Shown here: positions 26,047-35,462 of the stretch, in pieces
How positions within the stretch are numbered: the stretch's first letter is position 1
How the letters are laid out: each line of letters begins with the position of its first letter
Assembly (NCBI RefSeq): GCF_001570405.1
Contig: NZ_BBYM01000002.1
Span: forward strand, 259,921 to 323,920
Length of the DNA stretch: 64,000 bases
Direction: 5' to 3'
DNA from: Microtetraspora niveoalba
GTDB lineage: Bacteria > Actinomycetota > Actinomycetes > Streptosporangiales > Streptosporangiaceae
The notes under the pieces: model-generated
What the model saw: the letters and a program-made list of their open reading frames with translations, nothing else
The model's database searches: none
What the model was told of the DNA's origin: nothing
Translations under genes and position numbers: made by a program

Positions 26047-26364
26047 TCGGCGCGAGCGCGGCAGGGGGCTCGGGGCCCGGCCCGCCGATCAGGCGCGGCC
26101 GGGCCCGGAGCCATGCCGGAAGCACGTCCACGTGTGATCCCGGCGGCATGGAGGTCATCAGGGCGGTCGACGAGGATGCGCTCCCCCTCCACGTCGTAGA
26201 CTCGAAGTCGAATCCAGCACGCACCTTCTCGTCGATGACCAGGCTGGCCGCGGAACGGGGCGGCGAGGCGCCGTCCGGCGCCCGGCAGGGCATGGTTCTT
26301 CGGACACGACCTGGCCAGGCCGCCGGCCACAAGGCGATCGAGTGGACGCTCAGACGGGGGAGAT
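26047..26364. other. Intergenic region after the GH13 gene
   Basis: About 318 bp holding a strong terminator at 26069-26110 and the promoter of the next CBS gene. I see no credible gene; open frames on both strands here lack ribosome sites. Confidence 0.5.
26069..26110. terminator. Strong terminator hairpin after the GH13 gene
   Basis: GGGCCCGGCC at 26073-26082 pairs perfectly with GGCCGGGCCC at 26097-26106, and a few outer bases extend the stem. It begins 23 bp after the GH13 stop codon. Confidence 0.8.
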
Positions 26365-26739
26365 ATGCGTATCGGCAATGTCTATCGTCCAGTGGTCTTC
26401 GGCTGTCGGGCGGACGAACGGCTGTCCGAGGTGGCACGGCGGATGGTGGAGAAGAAGGTCGGCGCTCTGGCCGTGCTCGAAGGCGACCAGGTCACCGGGA
26501 TAATCACGGAGCGGGATCTGGTGGCGGCGATGGCCGGATCCGCCGACCCGGCCTCGACGAGCGCCGCCGCGTGCGCCTCGACCGAGGTGAAGACCGCGGG
26601 CGCGGAGGAGGACTCGCGCGAGGTCGCCCGCAGGATGCTGGACGCGGGCATCCGCCACCTGCCTGTGGAGCAGGACGGACGCATGGTCGGCATGGTGTCG
26701 ATGCGCGATCTGCTCGCACTGGAGACCTGGGCGTCCTAG
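26365..26739 (+). CDS. Two-CBS-domain protein
   Basis: 124 residues comprising one Bateman pair: MRIGNVYRPVVFGCRADERL with GIITERDLVAAM, and a second half with AGIRHLPVEQDGRMVGMVSMRDLL. A perfect GGGGGA ribosome site lies 4 bp before the ATG. CBS pairs sense adenine nucleotides. The same-strand gene 160 bp downstream is another CBS protein, which suggests a stress or energy-sensing locus like those with many stand-alone CBS proteins in actinomycetes. Confidence 0.92.
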   Translation: MRIGNVYRPVVFGCRADERLSEVARRMVEKKVGALAVLEGDQVTGIITERDLVAAMAGSADPASTSAAACASTEVKTAGAEEDSREVARRMLDAGIRHLPVEQDGRMVGMVSMRDLLALETWAS

Positions 26740-26898
26740 AGCCGCGCCGCGGTTCGGCCGAGCCGTGACCGGCGCCGCGCAGGAAGCTCCCGCTCGGCGA
26801 CCTCGCCGTCTCCCCTGCTGCCGACGACGGGGCGTTCCCCTCCGGCCGCGCCGGTCGAGCCCTCGGGGACAGCGGCTCGGCTCGACCGGGAGGAGTCG

Positions 26899-27585
26899 AT
26901 GATGCACAAGAAGGTACGGGACGTCATGACCCGGGAGGTCGCGTCCGTCAACGGCAGCACCCCTTTCCGCGACGTCGCCGAGGTGCTGATGGCGCACGGA
27001 GTGAGCGCCGTCCCGGTCGTCGACGGCGAAGGCCACGTCATCGGCGTGATCTCGGAGGCCGATCTTCTCCGTAAGGAGGAGTTCAGGGAGCAGTACTACC
27101 AGGAGGCCTACCAGCCGCCGCTCCGCGTGCGACTCCGCGAACGCCTCGGCGGGCAGGACACGGCGGACAAGGCCCGCGGGCACACCGCGGCGGAGCTGAT
27201 GACCGCTCCCGCCGTCACGGTCAGGCCGTACACGAGCATCGTGGGCGCCGCCCGGTTGATGGGCCAGAAGGGCGTGAAGCGGCTGCCCGTCGTCGACGAC
27301 GACGGACGGCTCGAGGGGATCGTCAGCCGGCACGACCTCCTCAAAGTCTTCGTACGCGGCGACGACGACATCGCCCGCGAAGTGCGCGAAGAGATCGTCG
27401 AAGGCGCCCTGTGGGCGGACACGTCCGCCGTCCACGTGCTGGTGTCCAACGGCGTGGTGACCCTTCGCGGCCGGATGGAACGACGCAGCGACGCGCGCGT
27501 CCTGGTGCGGATGACCGAGCGGGTCAACGGCGTCATGGACGTCGTCGACGAACTGGGATGGACGGAGGACGACGTCTCCGGCTGA
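26899..27585 (+). CDS. CBS-pair protein with C-terminal BON domain
   Basis: 228 residues. Two CBS motifs (KVRDVMTREVASV to GVISEADLLRKE, and AAELMTAPAVTVRPYTSIVG to GIVSRHDLLKVF) are followed by a BON domain (about 155-222; VHVLVSNGVVTLRGRMERRSD is typical). The BON domain is a small lipid- or membrane-associated module, so the protein may couple ligand sensing to the envelope. GGAGGA lies 4 bp before the ATG pair (ATGATG); the first is used here. Confidence 0.93.
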   Translation: MMHKKVRDVMTREVASVNGSTPFRDVAEVLMAHGVSAVPVVDGEGHVIGVISEADLLRKEEFREQYYQEAYQPPLRVRLRERLGGQDTADKARGHTAAELMTAPAVTVRPYTSIVGAARLMGQKGVKRLPVVDDDGRLEGIVSRHDLLKVFVRGDDDIAREVREEIVEGALWADTSAVHVLVSNGVVTLRGRMERRSDARVLVRMTERVNGVMDVVDELGWTEDDVSG

Positions 27586-27769
27586 GCCGGCGGGTCTCGC
27601 CCGATGGCGACCGCGGCCACACGGGCGGGCCTTCGGCGTCCGTATGCTCACCGTGATCCCCTCACGCAGGCCGGAGGTCGGCCGGCGCTCGGGCGACTGA
27701 CACCCCTGCCGTCCCAGAGGGGAAGGTCCCATCGGCGCGAGCGGCCGCCGAACCGCGGCGACCTGCCCG

Positions 27770-28435
27770 TCACCGGGTCGCGAGACGGGCGTAGAGGATG
27801 ACGTTGTCGGTGTAGTGGCCGCGCCGGCGGTCGAACACGCCGCCGCAGGTCACCAGGCGCAGGCCCGCGTGGTCCAGCGGGCCGTACACGCGGCGGGTGG
27901 GGAAGCGGCTCTTCGGCGTCATCTCCACCGACTCGACCACGAACGTGGCCACCGAGCCGTCGGCGCGGCCGACCTCGACGGTGTCCCCGGTCCGCATGCG
28001 GCCGAGGTCGTAGAAGACGCCCTTGCGGCCTCCGCCGTCGACATGGCCGAGGATGACCGCCGCCCCGCGCTCGCCGGGGGTCGCCCCGTGCGCGTACCAG
28101 CCGGCCTCCTCCGGGTGCTCCACGGGCGGGATCTCCACCGTGCCGTCGGGGTTGAGCCCGAGCCGTCCGAGCGCGACGTGGACGCCGATCTTCGGGATGT
28201 CCAGGCGGCGCGGCTCGGACGGCCCGAGCACGGGAGCCGCGGTGGAGGAGACCCGCTCCCCCGCGGCGGCCGTTCCCTCGGCGGTCGCCGCGGTCTGGGC
28301 GGTCACGGGCGGCGGGGCCGGAGGACCGCCCGCCGGCAGGACCCCGCAGCCCACGAACACGGCGCCGGCCACGACGACGGCGGCGGCCGCCACGCCCAGG
28401 GCGCGACGGCCGCCGCCGGTCCTCTCGTCCGGCAT
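27770..28435 (-). CDS. Class F sortase
   Basis: 221 residues from ATG 28435. A hydrophobic signal anchor lies at 12-34, a Pro/Ala-rich linker follows, and the sortase beta-barrel covers about 75-220. Catalytic residues are predicted as His131 (VILGHVDG), Cys197 (LVTCGGVFD) and Arg 203-205 (RRRGHYTDN), the TxTCGGxFD form typical of actinobacterial class F enzymes. Sortases cleave a sorting motif and join surface proteins to peptidoglycan or polymerise pilins. The gene starts one base after the stop of a small protein bearing a sorting-signal-like tail, its probable substrate. Confidence 0.93.
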   Translation of the reverse strand: MPDERTGGGRRALGVAAAAVVVAGAVFVGCGVLPAGGPPAPPPVTAQTAATAEGTAAAGERVSSTAAPVLGPSEPRRLDIPKIGVHVALGRLGLNPDGTVEIPPVEHPEEAGWYAHGATPGERGAAVILGHVDGGGRKGVFYDLGRMRTGDTVEVGRADGSVATFVVESVEMTPKSRFPTRRVYGPLDHAGLRLVTCGGVFDRRRGHYTDNVILYARLATR

Positions 28436-28436
28436 G

Positions 28437-28769
28437 TCAGGCACCGGCGCGCGACCTGCGGCGCAGCGCCAGCACACCCATCCCGGCCCCCGCGGCGAGA
28501 AGGACGGCGCCCGCCGGAACCAGCACGGTCGACGTGTCCGAGGGGCCGCCGCCGGTCTCCGGGGCGCCTCTCGGCACGAGGCGAGGCTGCGAGGTCGGGG
28601 CGGGCTTCTCCGCGTCCGGGGACGCCGGCTCGGCCGACGGCACGGGCGAGGGGAAGAGCGAGGGTTCGGCGGCCGACGGCCGGGTGTCCGCCATGGCGGG
28701 GGCCACGGGCGCGGCCAGGACGGCGACGCCGAGCGCCGAGGCGGCCAGCGCGGTACGGATGAGTCGCAT
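28437..28769 (-). CDS. Small surface protein with C-terminal sorting-like signal (APETG), probable sortase substrate
   Basis: 110 residues with AGGAGGA 3 bp before the ATG. Residues 1-27 are a Sec signal (VAPAMA/D cleavage); 28-68 are a Pro/Ser/Glu-rich linker with no fold; APETG is at 69-73; a hydrophobic helix is at about 82-102; the tail is RRRSRAGA. This is the layout of a sortase-anchored protein, except that the motif starts with Ala instead of the usual Leu of LPxTG. The mature part is only about 45 residues, so it may serve as a wall spacer or accessory. It is translationally coupled to the sortase. Confidence 0.85.
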   Translation of the reverse strand: MRLIRTALAASALGVAVLAAPVAPAMADTRPSAAEPSLFPSPVPSAEPASPDAEKPAPTSQPRLVPRGAPETGGGPSDTSTVLVPAGAVLLAAGAGMGVLALRRRSRAGA

Positions 28770-28949
28770 GCTTCCTCCTTGCGCGGCGGCGTGGCGGAAG
28801 GATCCCCACGACGCGCACGCAGACCGTTGATCAGGAACGGCGTCGATGCTGGCAGGGGAATGTCCGCCGGCCATGACCGGAATGTCATGAGCATGTAATG
28901 GATGTCGGCATTCGCAGGAAGAAGAGGCGGCGTACCGGATACTTGACGG

Positions 28950-29642
28950 GTGGCCCGAGTGATGCTGATCGAGGACGACCATTCCGTACGGGAGAGCCTG
29001 CGTCTGTCATTGGGCCGGAACGGGCACGACGTCGAGGTCGCGCGGACCGGCGAGGAAGGACTCCGACGCCTGTCGGCCGCCCCCGCCGACATCGTGGTGC
29101 TCGATCTGATGCTTCCCGGGCTCGACGGATTCGAGGTGTGCCGCCGCATCCGCGCCGGGGGTTCCACGCCGATCGTCATGCTCACCGCCCGCGGCGACGA
29201 CCTCGACGTGGTCAGCGGCCTGGAGGCGGGCGCCGACGACTACGTGGTGAAGCCGGTACGTCCGCGCGTGCTGGAGGCGCGGATCCGCGCGGTGCTGCGG
29301 CGCGGAGGGCCCGCCGCGGCGGCGGCCTCCGCCTCGGCCGGCCCGGAGACCCACGGCGACCTGGCCATCGACCGGGGCTCCCTCACCGTGTCCAAGGCCG
29401 GAGCCACGATCGCCCTGCCGCCGATGGAGCTGCGGCTGCTGCTGGAGCTGTCGGCGGCCCACAGCCAGGTGTTCAGCCGCCAGCAGCTCCTGGAGTCGGT
29501 CTGGGAGCTCGACTTCCTGGGCGACTCCCGGCTGGTGGACGCGTGCGTGCAGCGGCTGCGCGCGAAGATCGAGGACGTTCCCTCCAAGCCCCGGTACATC
29601 CAGACGGTGCGCGGGTTCGGGTACCGGTTCGGTCCCCTGTGA
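28950..29642 (+). CDS. OmpR-family response regulator
   Basis: 230 residues. The receiver domain (1-115) shows the acidic pair ED at 8-10, phospho-acceptor Asp52 (VVLDLMLPG), Thr79 and Lys101. A winged-helix DNA-binding domain (about 130-228) ends with YIQTVRGFGYRFG. The stop overlaps the GTG start of the sensor kinase gene, so the two are a co-translated pair. It is divergent from the sortase locus, with 180 bp between, so the sortase genes are possible targets. Confidence 0.95.
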   Translation: MARVMLIEDDHSVRESLRLSLGRNGHDVEVARTGEEGLRRLSAAPADIVVLDLMLPGLDGFEVCRRIRAGGSTPIVMLTARGDDLDVVSGLEAGADDYVVKPVRPRVLEARIRAVLRRGGPAAAAASASAGPETHGDLAIDRGSLTVSKAGATIALPPMELRLLLELSAAHSQVFSRQQLLESVWELDFLGDSRLVDACVQRLRAKIEDVPSKPRYIQTVRGFGYRFGPL

Positions 29643-31138
29643 GGCGAGATCGCGGGGACGCCCGGCTCTCCGGCCGGCTCTCCGGCTGGGTGCGCGGGCT
29701 GCGCCCCCGGCTGATGATCGTCTGCGTGCTCCTCGCGGTGCTCAGCGCCGTGACCGCCGCCGGGCTGGTGTACCGCCAGGCGCGCGACCTCATGCTGGCC
29801 CGTACGGAATGGTCGCTCGTCAACGAGTTCCGGCTGCGCGTCGCGACGCTCACCGAGAACATGCAGCACCCGCCGGACCGGCCGGCGCTGCAACGGCTGG
29901 CCAACGGCGTCGCGCCCTCGTTCCTGGAGGCGACCGGGGCCGCCGCCTACCGGGGCGGGGGGCTGGTCGCCTCGGGCGACGACACGGGCGCGATCACTCC
30001 CGAGCTGCGCCGTACCGTCCTCGACCGCGACCGCCTCTTCCACCAGCGCGTCGTCAGGTCCGGCACGCCGTACCTGGTGGTCGGCACGCCGGTGATGCTC
30101 GGCAAGCAGGCCACCTCCTCGGGCGTCGAGGTGTACCTCGTCGTCTCCCTCGCCAAGGAGCAGCGAGAGGAGGAGCTCCTGGTCACGGCCGCGAGGAACG
30201 GCGCGATCCCCGTCGTGCTGCTCGCCGTGGCGCTCGCCCTCGTGGCGGCGCGCGGCGTCCTGCGTCCGGTCCGCGACCTCGACCGGGCGGCGCGCAGGCT
30301 CGGCGCGGGCGAGCTGGACACACGCCTGAAGGCGACCGGCGGCGACGAGCTGGCGCGGCTGGTCAACACCTTCAACGCCACGGCCGCCGCCCTGGAGGCG
30401 AACGTCTCCGAACTGCGCAGCATGGAGGTCCAGGCCCGCCGGTTCGTCGCCGACGTGTCGCACGAGCTGCGCACCCCGCTGGCGTCCATCCTCGCGATGG
30501 CCGACATGTTCGAGGAGGAGGCCGGCCACCTGGAAGGCGACCTGGAGAAGGCGGCCCGCCTGATGAACCTCGAAGTCGGCAGGCTGGTCCGGCTCGTCGA
30601 GGACCTCATGGAGATCTCCCGGTTCGACGCCGGCGCGGCGAAGCTGGTCCTGGACGACGTCGACACGGCGGACGCGATCCGCGCCTGCCTGCGGACCCGG
30701 GGCTGGACCGGCCGGGTGGGCCTCGACCTGCCCGCCGGCGTGCGGATCCGGATGGATCCGCGCCGATTCGATGTCATCGTGGCGAACCTCGTGGGCAACG
30801 CCCTCCGCCACGGCGCGCCCCCGGTCACCGTACGGCTCCGCGCCGAGGCCGAGACCGTCGTCATCGAGGTGCGGGACGCGGGCGACGGGGTGGACCCGCG
30901 GATCCTTCCGCACGTCTTCGACCGTTTCTCCAAGGCCGACGAGGCGCGGACCAGGTCGGACGGAAGCGGCCTCGGGCTCGCCATCGCCCGCGAGAACGCC
31001 CGCCTGCACGGCGGCACGATCGAGGTCGCCAACCCGCCGGAAGGCGGGGCCGCGTTCACCCTCACGCTGCCCCGCCATCCGCGGCCGCCCCAGACCGATC
31101 CCGACGACGCCTCTCCGGTCGGGAGGCGCGAGCCGTGA
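29639..31138 (+). CDS. Sensor histidine kinase
   Basis: 499 residues from a GTG overlapping the regulator's stop (GTGA). One membrane helix near 25-45, an extracytoplasmic sensor domain of about 130 residues, a second helix near 183-205, then HAMP, dimerisation/phosphoacceptor (H-box ADVSHELRTPLASIL) and HATPase domains (N-box VANLVGNALRHG; G-boxes VRDAGDGVD and GSGLGLAIAREN). A complete class I kinase. The ligand is not inferable. Its stop overlaps the start of the lipoprotein gene, which may be part of the sensing unit. Confidence 0.95.
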   Translation: MRRDRGDARLSGRLSGWVRGLRPRLMIVCVLLAVLSAVTAAGLVYRQARDLMLARTEWSLVNEFRLRVATLTENMQHPPDRPALQRLANGVAPSFLEATGAAAYRGGGLVASGDDTGAITPELRRTVLDRDRLFHQRVVRSGTPYLVVGTPVMLGKQATSSGVEVYLVVSLAKEQREEELLVTAARNGAIPVVLLAVALALVAARGVLRPVRDLDRAARRLGAGELDTRLKATGGDELARLVNTFNATAAALEANVSELRSMEVQARRFVADVSHELRTPLASILAMADMFEEEAGHLEGDLEKAARLMNLEVGRLVRLVEDLMEISRFDAGAAKLVLDDVDTADAIRACLRTRGWTGRVGLDLPAGVRIRMDPRRFDVIVANLVGNALRHGAPPVTVRLRAEAETVVIEVRDAGDGVDPRILPHVFDRFSKADEARTRSDGSGLGLAIARENARLHGGTIEVANPPEGGAAFTLTLPRHPRPPQTDPDDASPVGRREP

Positions 31139-31683
31139 TCTCCCGTACCCGCCGCGCGGCGGCGGCCCTCGCGGTGGTCGCCGTGGCGTCGACGGCGGCC
31201 GGCTGCGGCATCGCCCCGACCGGCGTCAGGGACGGAGGCGAGCCCGCGGTCGGGTTCCGCCCGAGCGTCCGGCTGTACTTCGTGTCGGGAGCGCGGCTTC
31301 GGGCCGTGACCCGCCCCATCCCGTCGCTCACCCTGAAGGAGACCCTCGACCTGCTGCTGGACGGGCCGAGCGCCGACGAGCGCGAACGGGGGCTGCGCAC
31401 CGACCTGATCACCGGCGTACACGGGCCGCTGAAGCTCAGCGCGGGCCGCGCGAGGGTCCTGATCACGCTCCCGCCGCCCCAGCCGACTCCGACGCGGGCA
31501 CCGGAGCTCTTCCCCACCGACGACACCCGCCCTGACCTGTCGAAGGGCCAGCTCACCTGCACCGCCGCGGGCGCGGTCGCCGCGCGTGAGAACATCGACC
31601 CCGACGCGGTCACCGTCGTCTTCCGGCAGGGGGAAGGCGGCCGGACCGAATCGTTCCACTGCTCGGAATTCCCCCGAGGCTAG
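31135..31683 (+). CDS. Lipoprotein with GerMN-like domain, third gene of the two-component operon
   Basis: 182 residues from a GTG overlapping the kinase stop codon by four bases. A lipobox-like TAAGC near residue 24 follows a short hydrophobic signal. The mature part (VRLYFVSGARLRAVTRPI, LKETLDLLLDGPSADERERGL) resembles the GerMN domain found in actinobacterial LpqB and similar lipoproteins that accompany MtrAB-type two-component systems. In MtrAB-LpqB the lipoprotein modulates the kinase; the same arrangement is inferred here, but this protein has only the GerMN part. Confidence 0.87.
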   Translation: MISRTRRAAAALAVVAVASTAAGCGIAPTGVRDGGEPAVGFRPSVRLYFVSGARLRAVTRPIPSLTLKETLDLLLDGPSADERERGLRTDLITGVHGPLKLSAGRARVLITLPPPQPTPTRAPELFPTDDTRPDLSKGQLTCTAAGAVAARENIDPDAVTVVFRQGEGGRTESFHCSEFPRG

Positions 31684-31846
31684 ATTCCGCCCCTTTCTGA
31701 CAGGAGCCCCGGCAACGCGCGGGCGGTCGAGCAGGACCTCGTGCGGGTGCTGCCGGACGCCTGCCTTCTGCCACTCCGACGGCGCGTGCCGGCTGAAGGT
31801 GCGGCGGCCCACGATCCGCCGGGTGACGGATGGGCCGCCGGAACGG

Positions 31847-33484
31847 TCAGGCGTTGCGGATGCGGGCCGCGTCGTGCAGGTCGAGGATCTCGACGGCGCG
31901 CTCGCGCATCTCCACCTTGCGGATCTTTCCCGTGACCGTCATGGGGAACGCGTCCACGACATGGACGTAGCGCGGGACCTTGTAGTGGGTGAGCCGCCCC
32001 GCGCAGAACTCCTTGACGTGTGCGCCGGTGAGCGGCTCGGTTCCCGGCCGCATGACGATCCAGGCCATGAGCTCCTCACCGTACTTCTCGTCCGGAACAC
32101 CGATCACCTGGACGTCGGCGATGTCGGGATGGGTGTAGAGGAACTCCTCGATCTCGCGCGGGTAGATGTTCTCGCCGCCGCGGATCACCATGTCCTTGAT
32201 CCGGCCCACGATGTTGACGTACCCCTCGGCGTCCATGACGGCCAGATCGCCGGTGTGCATCCAGCGGGCGGTGTCGATCGCCTCGGCCGTGGCGTCCGGC
32301 TGCTCCCAGTATCCGAGCATGACCGAGTACCCCCGGGTGCACAGCTCCCCGGTCTCGCCGCACGGCAGCGTCAGGCCCGACACGGGGTCGACGACCTTGA
32401 CCTCGATGTGCGGCATGGCACGGCCGACCGTCTCGGTACGGCGGGCCAGCCCGTCGTCGCGCCGCGTCATCGTCGACACCGGCGAGGTCTCCGTCATGCC
32501 GTAGCAGATCGCCACCTCGCTCATGTTCATCTCGGCGACGACGCGCTTCATCACCTCGACCGGGCAGGGCGAACCGGCCATGATCCCCGTACGCAGGGTG
32601 GACAGGTCGAAGGCGGCGAAATCCGGGTGACCGAGCTCGGCGATGAACATGGTGGGCACGCCGTACAGGGAGGTGCAGCGCTCCTGCTCGACGGCGCGCA
32701 GCGTGAGCTCGGGGTCGAAGCCGGGTGCGGGAAGCACGATGCACGAGCCGTGCGAGGTCGCGCCCAGGTTGCCCATGACCATCCCGAAGCAGTGATACAG
32801 CGGGACCGGCAGGCAGACCCGGTCGGCCTCGGTGTAGCCGACCAGCTCGCCCACGAAGTAGCCGTTGTTAAGGATGTTGTGGTGCGACAGCGTGGCTCCC
32901 TTGGGGAAGCCGGTGGTGCCCGAGGTGTACTGGATGTTGATCGGGTCGTCGAAGGCCAGCGTCGCCGCCCGTTGCCGCAGGACGGCAGGGTCGCTCCGCC
33001 TGCCGCTCTCGACCAGGTCGTCCCATCCGCGCTCGCCGATGAACACGACGTCCGAGAACCCGATCTCGGCGATCATCGCCCGGTAGTCGCTGCTCCGGTG
33101 CGCGACCGCGCTGACCAGCAGCCGCATCCCGGACTGTCGTACCACGTAGGCGAGCTCATGGCTGCGGTACGCCGGGTTGACGTTGACGAGGATCGCGCCG
33201 ATCTTCGCGGTGGCGTACTGCACGAGCACCCATTCGGCGCAGTTGGGCGCCCAGATGCCGACCCGGTCGCCCTTGGCGACGCCGCGGGCCATCAGTCCGA
33301 GCGCGACCTCGTTCACCGCGGCGTCGAACTCGGCGTACGTCCAGCGGCGCCCGGTCGCCACGTCCACCAGCGCCTCGCGATCACCGAAGCGCGCCACAGT
33401 GCGTTCGAGGTTCTCCCCGATCGTCTCCCCGAGCAGAGGGACGTCCGAAGTGCCGGAGGAGTACGAGAGAAGTAAGTCGCCCAT
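31847..33484 (-). CDS. AMP-binding acyl-CoA synthetase
   Basis: 545 residues of the ANL superfamily: P-loop-like [11 protein letters not shown] (about 190), [10 protein letters not shown] (about 330), [18 protein letters not shown] (about 415), [20 protein letters not shown] hinge (about 430), and the C-terminal catalytic Lys in [12 protein letters not shown]. It activates a medium- or long-chain fatty or similar acid via an acyl-adenylate. The ATG at 33484 begins the usual N-terminus; further upstream sequence is not conserved-looking. It is divergent from a GAF-LuxR regulator, with a palindrome between them. Confidence 0.93.
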   Translation of the reverse strand: MGDLLLSYSSGTSDVPLLGETIGENLERTVARFGDREALVDVATGRRWTYAEFDAAVNEVALGLMARGVAKGDRVGIWAPNCAEWVLVQYATAKIGAILVNVNPAYRSHELAYVVRQSGMRLLVSAVAHRSSDYRAMIAEIGFSDVVFIGERGWDDLVESGRRSDPAVLRQRAATLAFDDPINIQYTSGTTGFPKGATLSHHNILNNGYFVGELVGYTEADRVCLPVPLYHCFGMVMGNLGATSHGSCIVLPAPGFDPELTLRAVEQERCTSLYGVPTMFIAELGHPDFAAFDLSTLRTGIMAGSPCPVEVMKRVVAEMNMSEVAICYGMTETSPVSTMTRRDDGLARRTETVGRAMPHIEVKVVDPVSGLTLPCGETGELCTRGYSVMLGYWEQPDATAEAIDTARWMHTGDLAVMDAEGYVNIVGRIKDMVIRGGENIYPREIEEFLYTHPDIADVQVIGVPDEKYGEELMAWIVMRPGTEPLTGAHVKEFCAGRLTHYKVPRYVHVVDAFPMTVTGKIRKVEMRERAVEILDLHDAARIRNA

Positions 33485-33519
33485 GGAGGCAGCATCGGCA
33501 CGGACGCGATGGCCTACTA

Positions 33520-33533
33520 CCCCCGTTCGGGGG
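33520..33533. promoter_or_regulatory. Perfect GC palindrome between divergent ligase and LuxR genes
   Basis: CCCCCG-TT-CGGGGG lies 36 bp upstream of the ligase ATG and 38 bp upstream of the regulator ATG. Its position suggests an operator shared by both genes, plausibly bound by the LuxR-type protein. Confidence 0.5.
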
Positions 33534-33571
33534 ATGGCTCCAACCAGCAAATCTCATTACATTCCCGTGCT

Positions 33572-34444
33572 ATGGCCGTAACACACGCACCGGTCAGCAA
33601 CCCGGAACACGAACGCGAGGCGCTGCACGTCGCCCTGGCGAGGATGCGCCGAGTGACGGGACTTCCCGTCGCGTTCGGCGGTGCGGTGTCAGCCGGGCGG
33701 CGGGACGTACGGCTCACGGAGTTCACCGGGACGCTGACCGGCGCCCTGCGGGGCCTGGTCATCGGCGCCGGCAACGGACTCGGCGGCCGGGTGCTCGTCA
33801 CCGCGCGCCCCGGCAGCGTCGACGACTACGCCACCGACGTGCGGATCAGCCATGAGTACGACCAACCCGTGATCGCCGAGGGGCTGCGGGCGATCGCGGC
33901 TGTGCCGGTCACGATCGACGGCTCGGTGTTCGGGGTCCTGTACGGCGGGACCCGCGAGTCGCTGTCGCTCAGCACCCGCCTGCTGGACGCGATGACGCAG
34001 GTCGCCCTCCGCATGAGCATCGAGCTGACCGTACGGCGCGAGGTCGAGCGCCGGATGGTCGACCTGGAGACGGCCGCGATCATCCGCGCCGCGCGTGAGG
34101 CGCCGACCGCCCCGGAGTGGGAGGAAGTCCGCCAGGTGCACGCCCAGCTGCGGTCGATCGCGCAGGAGATCGCCGATCCCGCACTCCGTCTGCGCCTCCA
34201 GGACGCCTGCGACCGGCTGGCGCGCTCCAACAGCGGGCCCCTTCGTGAGAACCCGCTGTCGCCGCGAGAGCTGGACGTGCTGGCCCTGGTCGCGGTGGGG
34301 TGCGGCAACGCCGAGACGGGGCGCCGCCTCGGCATCCTCCCCGAGACGGTCAAGAGCTATCTGCGCACCATCATGCGCAAGCTCGGCACCCACAGCCGGA
34401 TGGAGACCGTGATCGTCGCCCGGCGCTCGGGGTTCATGCCGTAG
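33572..34444 (+). CDS. GAF-domain LuxR-type transcriptional regulator
   Basis: 290 residues: a GAF-like domain (about 15-165; [35 protein letters not shown]), a linker helix, and a C-terminal LuxR HTH (about 225-288; [37 protein letters not shown]). This is the layout of actinobacterial regulators next to acyl-CoA ligases and dehydrogenases. Divergence from the ligase gene suggests it controls acyl-CoA or aromatic acid activation. Its 3' end overlaps the bL32 gene of the opposite strand by 11 bp. Confidence 0.9.
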   Translation: MAVTHAPVSNPEHEREALHVALARMRRVTGLPVAFGGAVSAGRRDVRLTEFTGTLTGALRGLVIGAGNGLGGRVLVTARPGSVDDYATDVRISHEYDQPVIAEGLRAIAAVPVTIDGSVFGVLYGGTRESLSLSTRLLDAMTQVALRMSIELTVRREVERRMVDLETAAIIRAAREAPTAPEWEEVRQVHAQLRSIAQEIADPALRLRLQDACDRLARSNSGPLRENPLSPRELDVLALVAVGCGNAETGRRLGILPETVKSYLRTIMRKLGTHSRMETVIVARRSGFMP

Positions 34445-34679
34445 CCGCCGAGCGGTCCGTCGCCGGTGCTTCCGTCGGGACCACCGCGGCGAACCAGGCT
34501 CGAACCGGACCACCTCCGCACCACCCGGGAGGCCGCCGGTACGCGCGGACAAGACGCCGGGGACCCAGCAGGTCCTGCCCGTTCACAGTGATCGGGACGA
34601 GGTCGGGCACGACCGCCTTCCACCGACTACGGCGATGCCGCGTGTTGCTGCGCGAAGTCCTGCGCTTGGGCACGGCCAC
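34434..34679 (-). CDS. rpmF: Ribosomal protein bL32 paralogue, zinc-independent type, extended C-terminus
   Basis: 81 residues from a GTG 2 bp after the uS14 stop. [20 protein letters not shown] is diagnostic of bL32, and the zinc-ribbon cysteines of the standard form are absent through residue 50 ([18 protein letters not shown]). From about residue 51 the sequence ([13 protein letters not shown]...) has no family counterpart; such proteins normally stop at about 55-60 residues. A small frameshift probably extends it into the 3' end of the convergent LuxR gene. Last gene of the Zur-type operon. Confidence 0.8.
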   Translation of the reverse strand: MAVPKRRTSRSNTRHRRSRWKAVVPDLVPITVNGQDLLGPRRLVRAYRRPPGWCGGGPVRAWFAAVVPTEAPATDRSAATA

Positions 34680-34681
34680 GG

Positions 34682-34981
34682 CTACCAGCTCGCCTTCGTG
34701 ACGCCGGGGAGCTCGCCCCGGTGGGCCATCTGCCGGAAACGGATCCGGGAGAGCCCGAACTTGGTCAGGTGGCCTCGAGGCCGCCCGTCGACGGAGTCGC
34801 GGTTGCGCACGCGGGTCGCGCCGGCGTCACGCGGCTGCCGGCTCAGGTCCCGCACGGCGTCCGCCCGCTGTTCCGGCGTGCCGGTGCGGATGACCTCCTT
34901 CAACCGGGCACGCCGCTCGGCGTAGCGGGCCACGACGGCCTTGCGCCGCTCGTTGGCCGCGATCTTGCTCTTCTTGGCCAT
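34682..34981 (-). CDS. rpsN: Ribosomal protein uS14 paralogue, zinc-independent type
   Basis: 99 residues; [20 protein letters not shown] is a typical long uS14 start, and the C-terminus ([29 protein letters not shown]) is intact and standard. There are no CxxC pairs, so it binds no zinc. Such copies replace zinc-containing uS14 under zinc starvation. The ATG overlaps the bL28 stop by one base; it is part of the five-gene ribosomal operon. Confidence 0.96.
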   Translation of the reverse strand: MAKKSKIAANERRKAVVARYAERRARLKEVIRTGTPEQRADAVRDLSRQPRDAGATRVRNRDSVDGRPRGHLTKFGLSRIRFRQMAHRGELPGVTKASW

Positions 34982-35217
34982 CAGATCCTCTCCCCTCGGG
35001 CTCGGATCTGGGCGACGGCCTTCTCGATGCCGATCCTGTCGATGGTCTTGATCGCCCGGGCGCTGAGCGTGAGCCGCACGAAGCGGCCCTCGCTCGGCAG
35101 CCAGTAGCGGCGGTTCTGGATGTTGGGGTTCCACCGCCGCCGGGTGCGGCGGTGGGAGTGGGAGACGTTGTTGCCGAAGACCGGCCTGAGGCCGGTGAGC
35201 TGGCAGTGAGCGGGCAT
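34981..35217 (-). CDS. rpmB: Ribosomal protein bL28 paralogue
   Basis: 78 residues with the family core [34 protein letters not shown] and [16 protein letters not shown]. Only one cysteine remains near the N-terminus (HCQLTG), where the zinc form has a CxxC, consistent with the zinc-independent version. The start overlaps the bL31B stop; the stop overlaps the uS14 start. Confidence 0.96.
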   Translation of the reverse strand: MPAHCQLTGLRPVFGNNVSHSHRRTRRRWNPNIQNRRYWLPSEGRFVRLTLSARAIKTIDRIGIEKAVAQIRARGERI

Positions 35218-35462
35218 CAGCTCCTCCCGTAGCGCTGGTTGAACCGCTCGACGCGGCCGGCGGTGTCCAGGACGCGGCCGCGGCCGGTGTAGAAGGGGTG
35301 GCTCGCGGAGGAGACGTCGACGTCCACCACCGGATACGTCCTGCCGTCGGTCCACTCGATGGTCTTGTCGCTGGTGATCGTGGAGCGGGTGAGGAAAGCG
35401 ACGTCCGCGCTCGGGTCACGGAAGACGACTGGGTGGTAGTGGGGGTGGATGGCCTTCTTCAT
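35217..35462 (-). CDS. rpmE2: Ribosomal protein bL31 type B (zinc-independent)
   Basis: 81 residues. [20 protein letters not shown] and [27 protein letters not shown] are the hallmarks of the type B form that lacks the cysteine zinc site. GGGAGG lies 5-6 bp before the ATG, which overlaps the bL33 stop (ATGA). In actinobacteria this gene is part of the Zur regulon. Confidence 0.97.
   Translation of the reverse strand: MKKAIHPHYHPVVFRDPSADVAFLTRSTITSDKTIEWTDGRTYPVVDVDVSSASHPFYTGRGRVLDTAGRVERFNQRYGRS

Noticed and set aside
26047..26437. Reverse-strand frames between the GH13 and CBS genes
   Set aside because: They cross a strong terminator, lack ribosome sites and give no recognisable protein.
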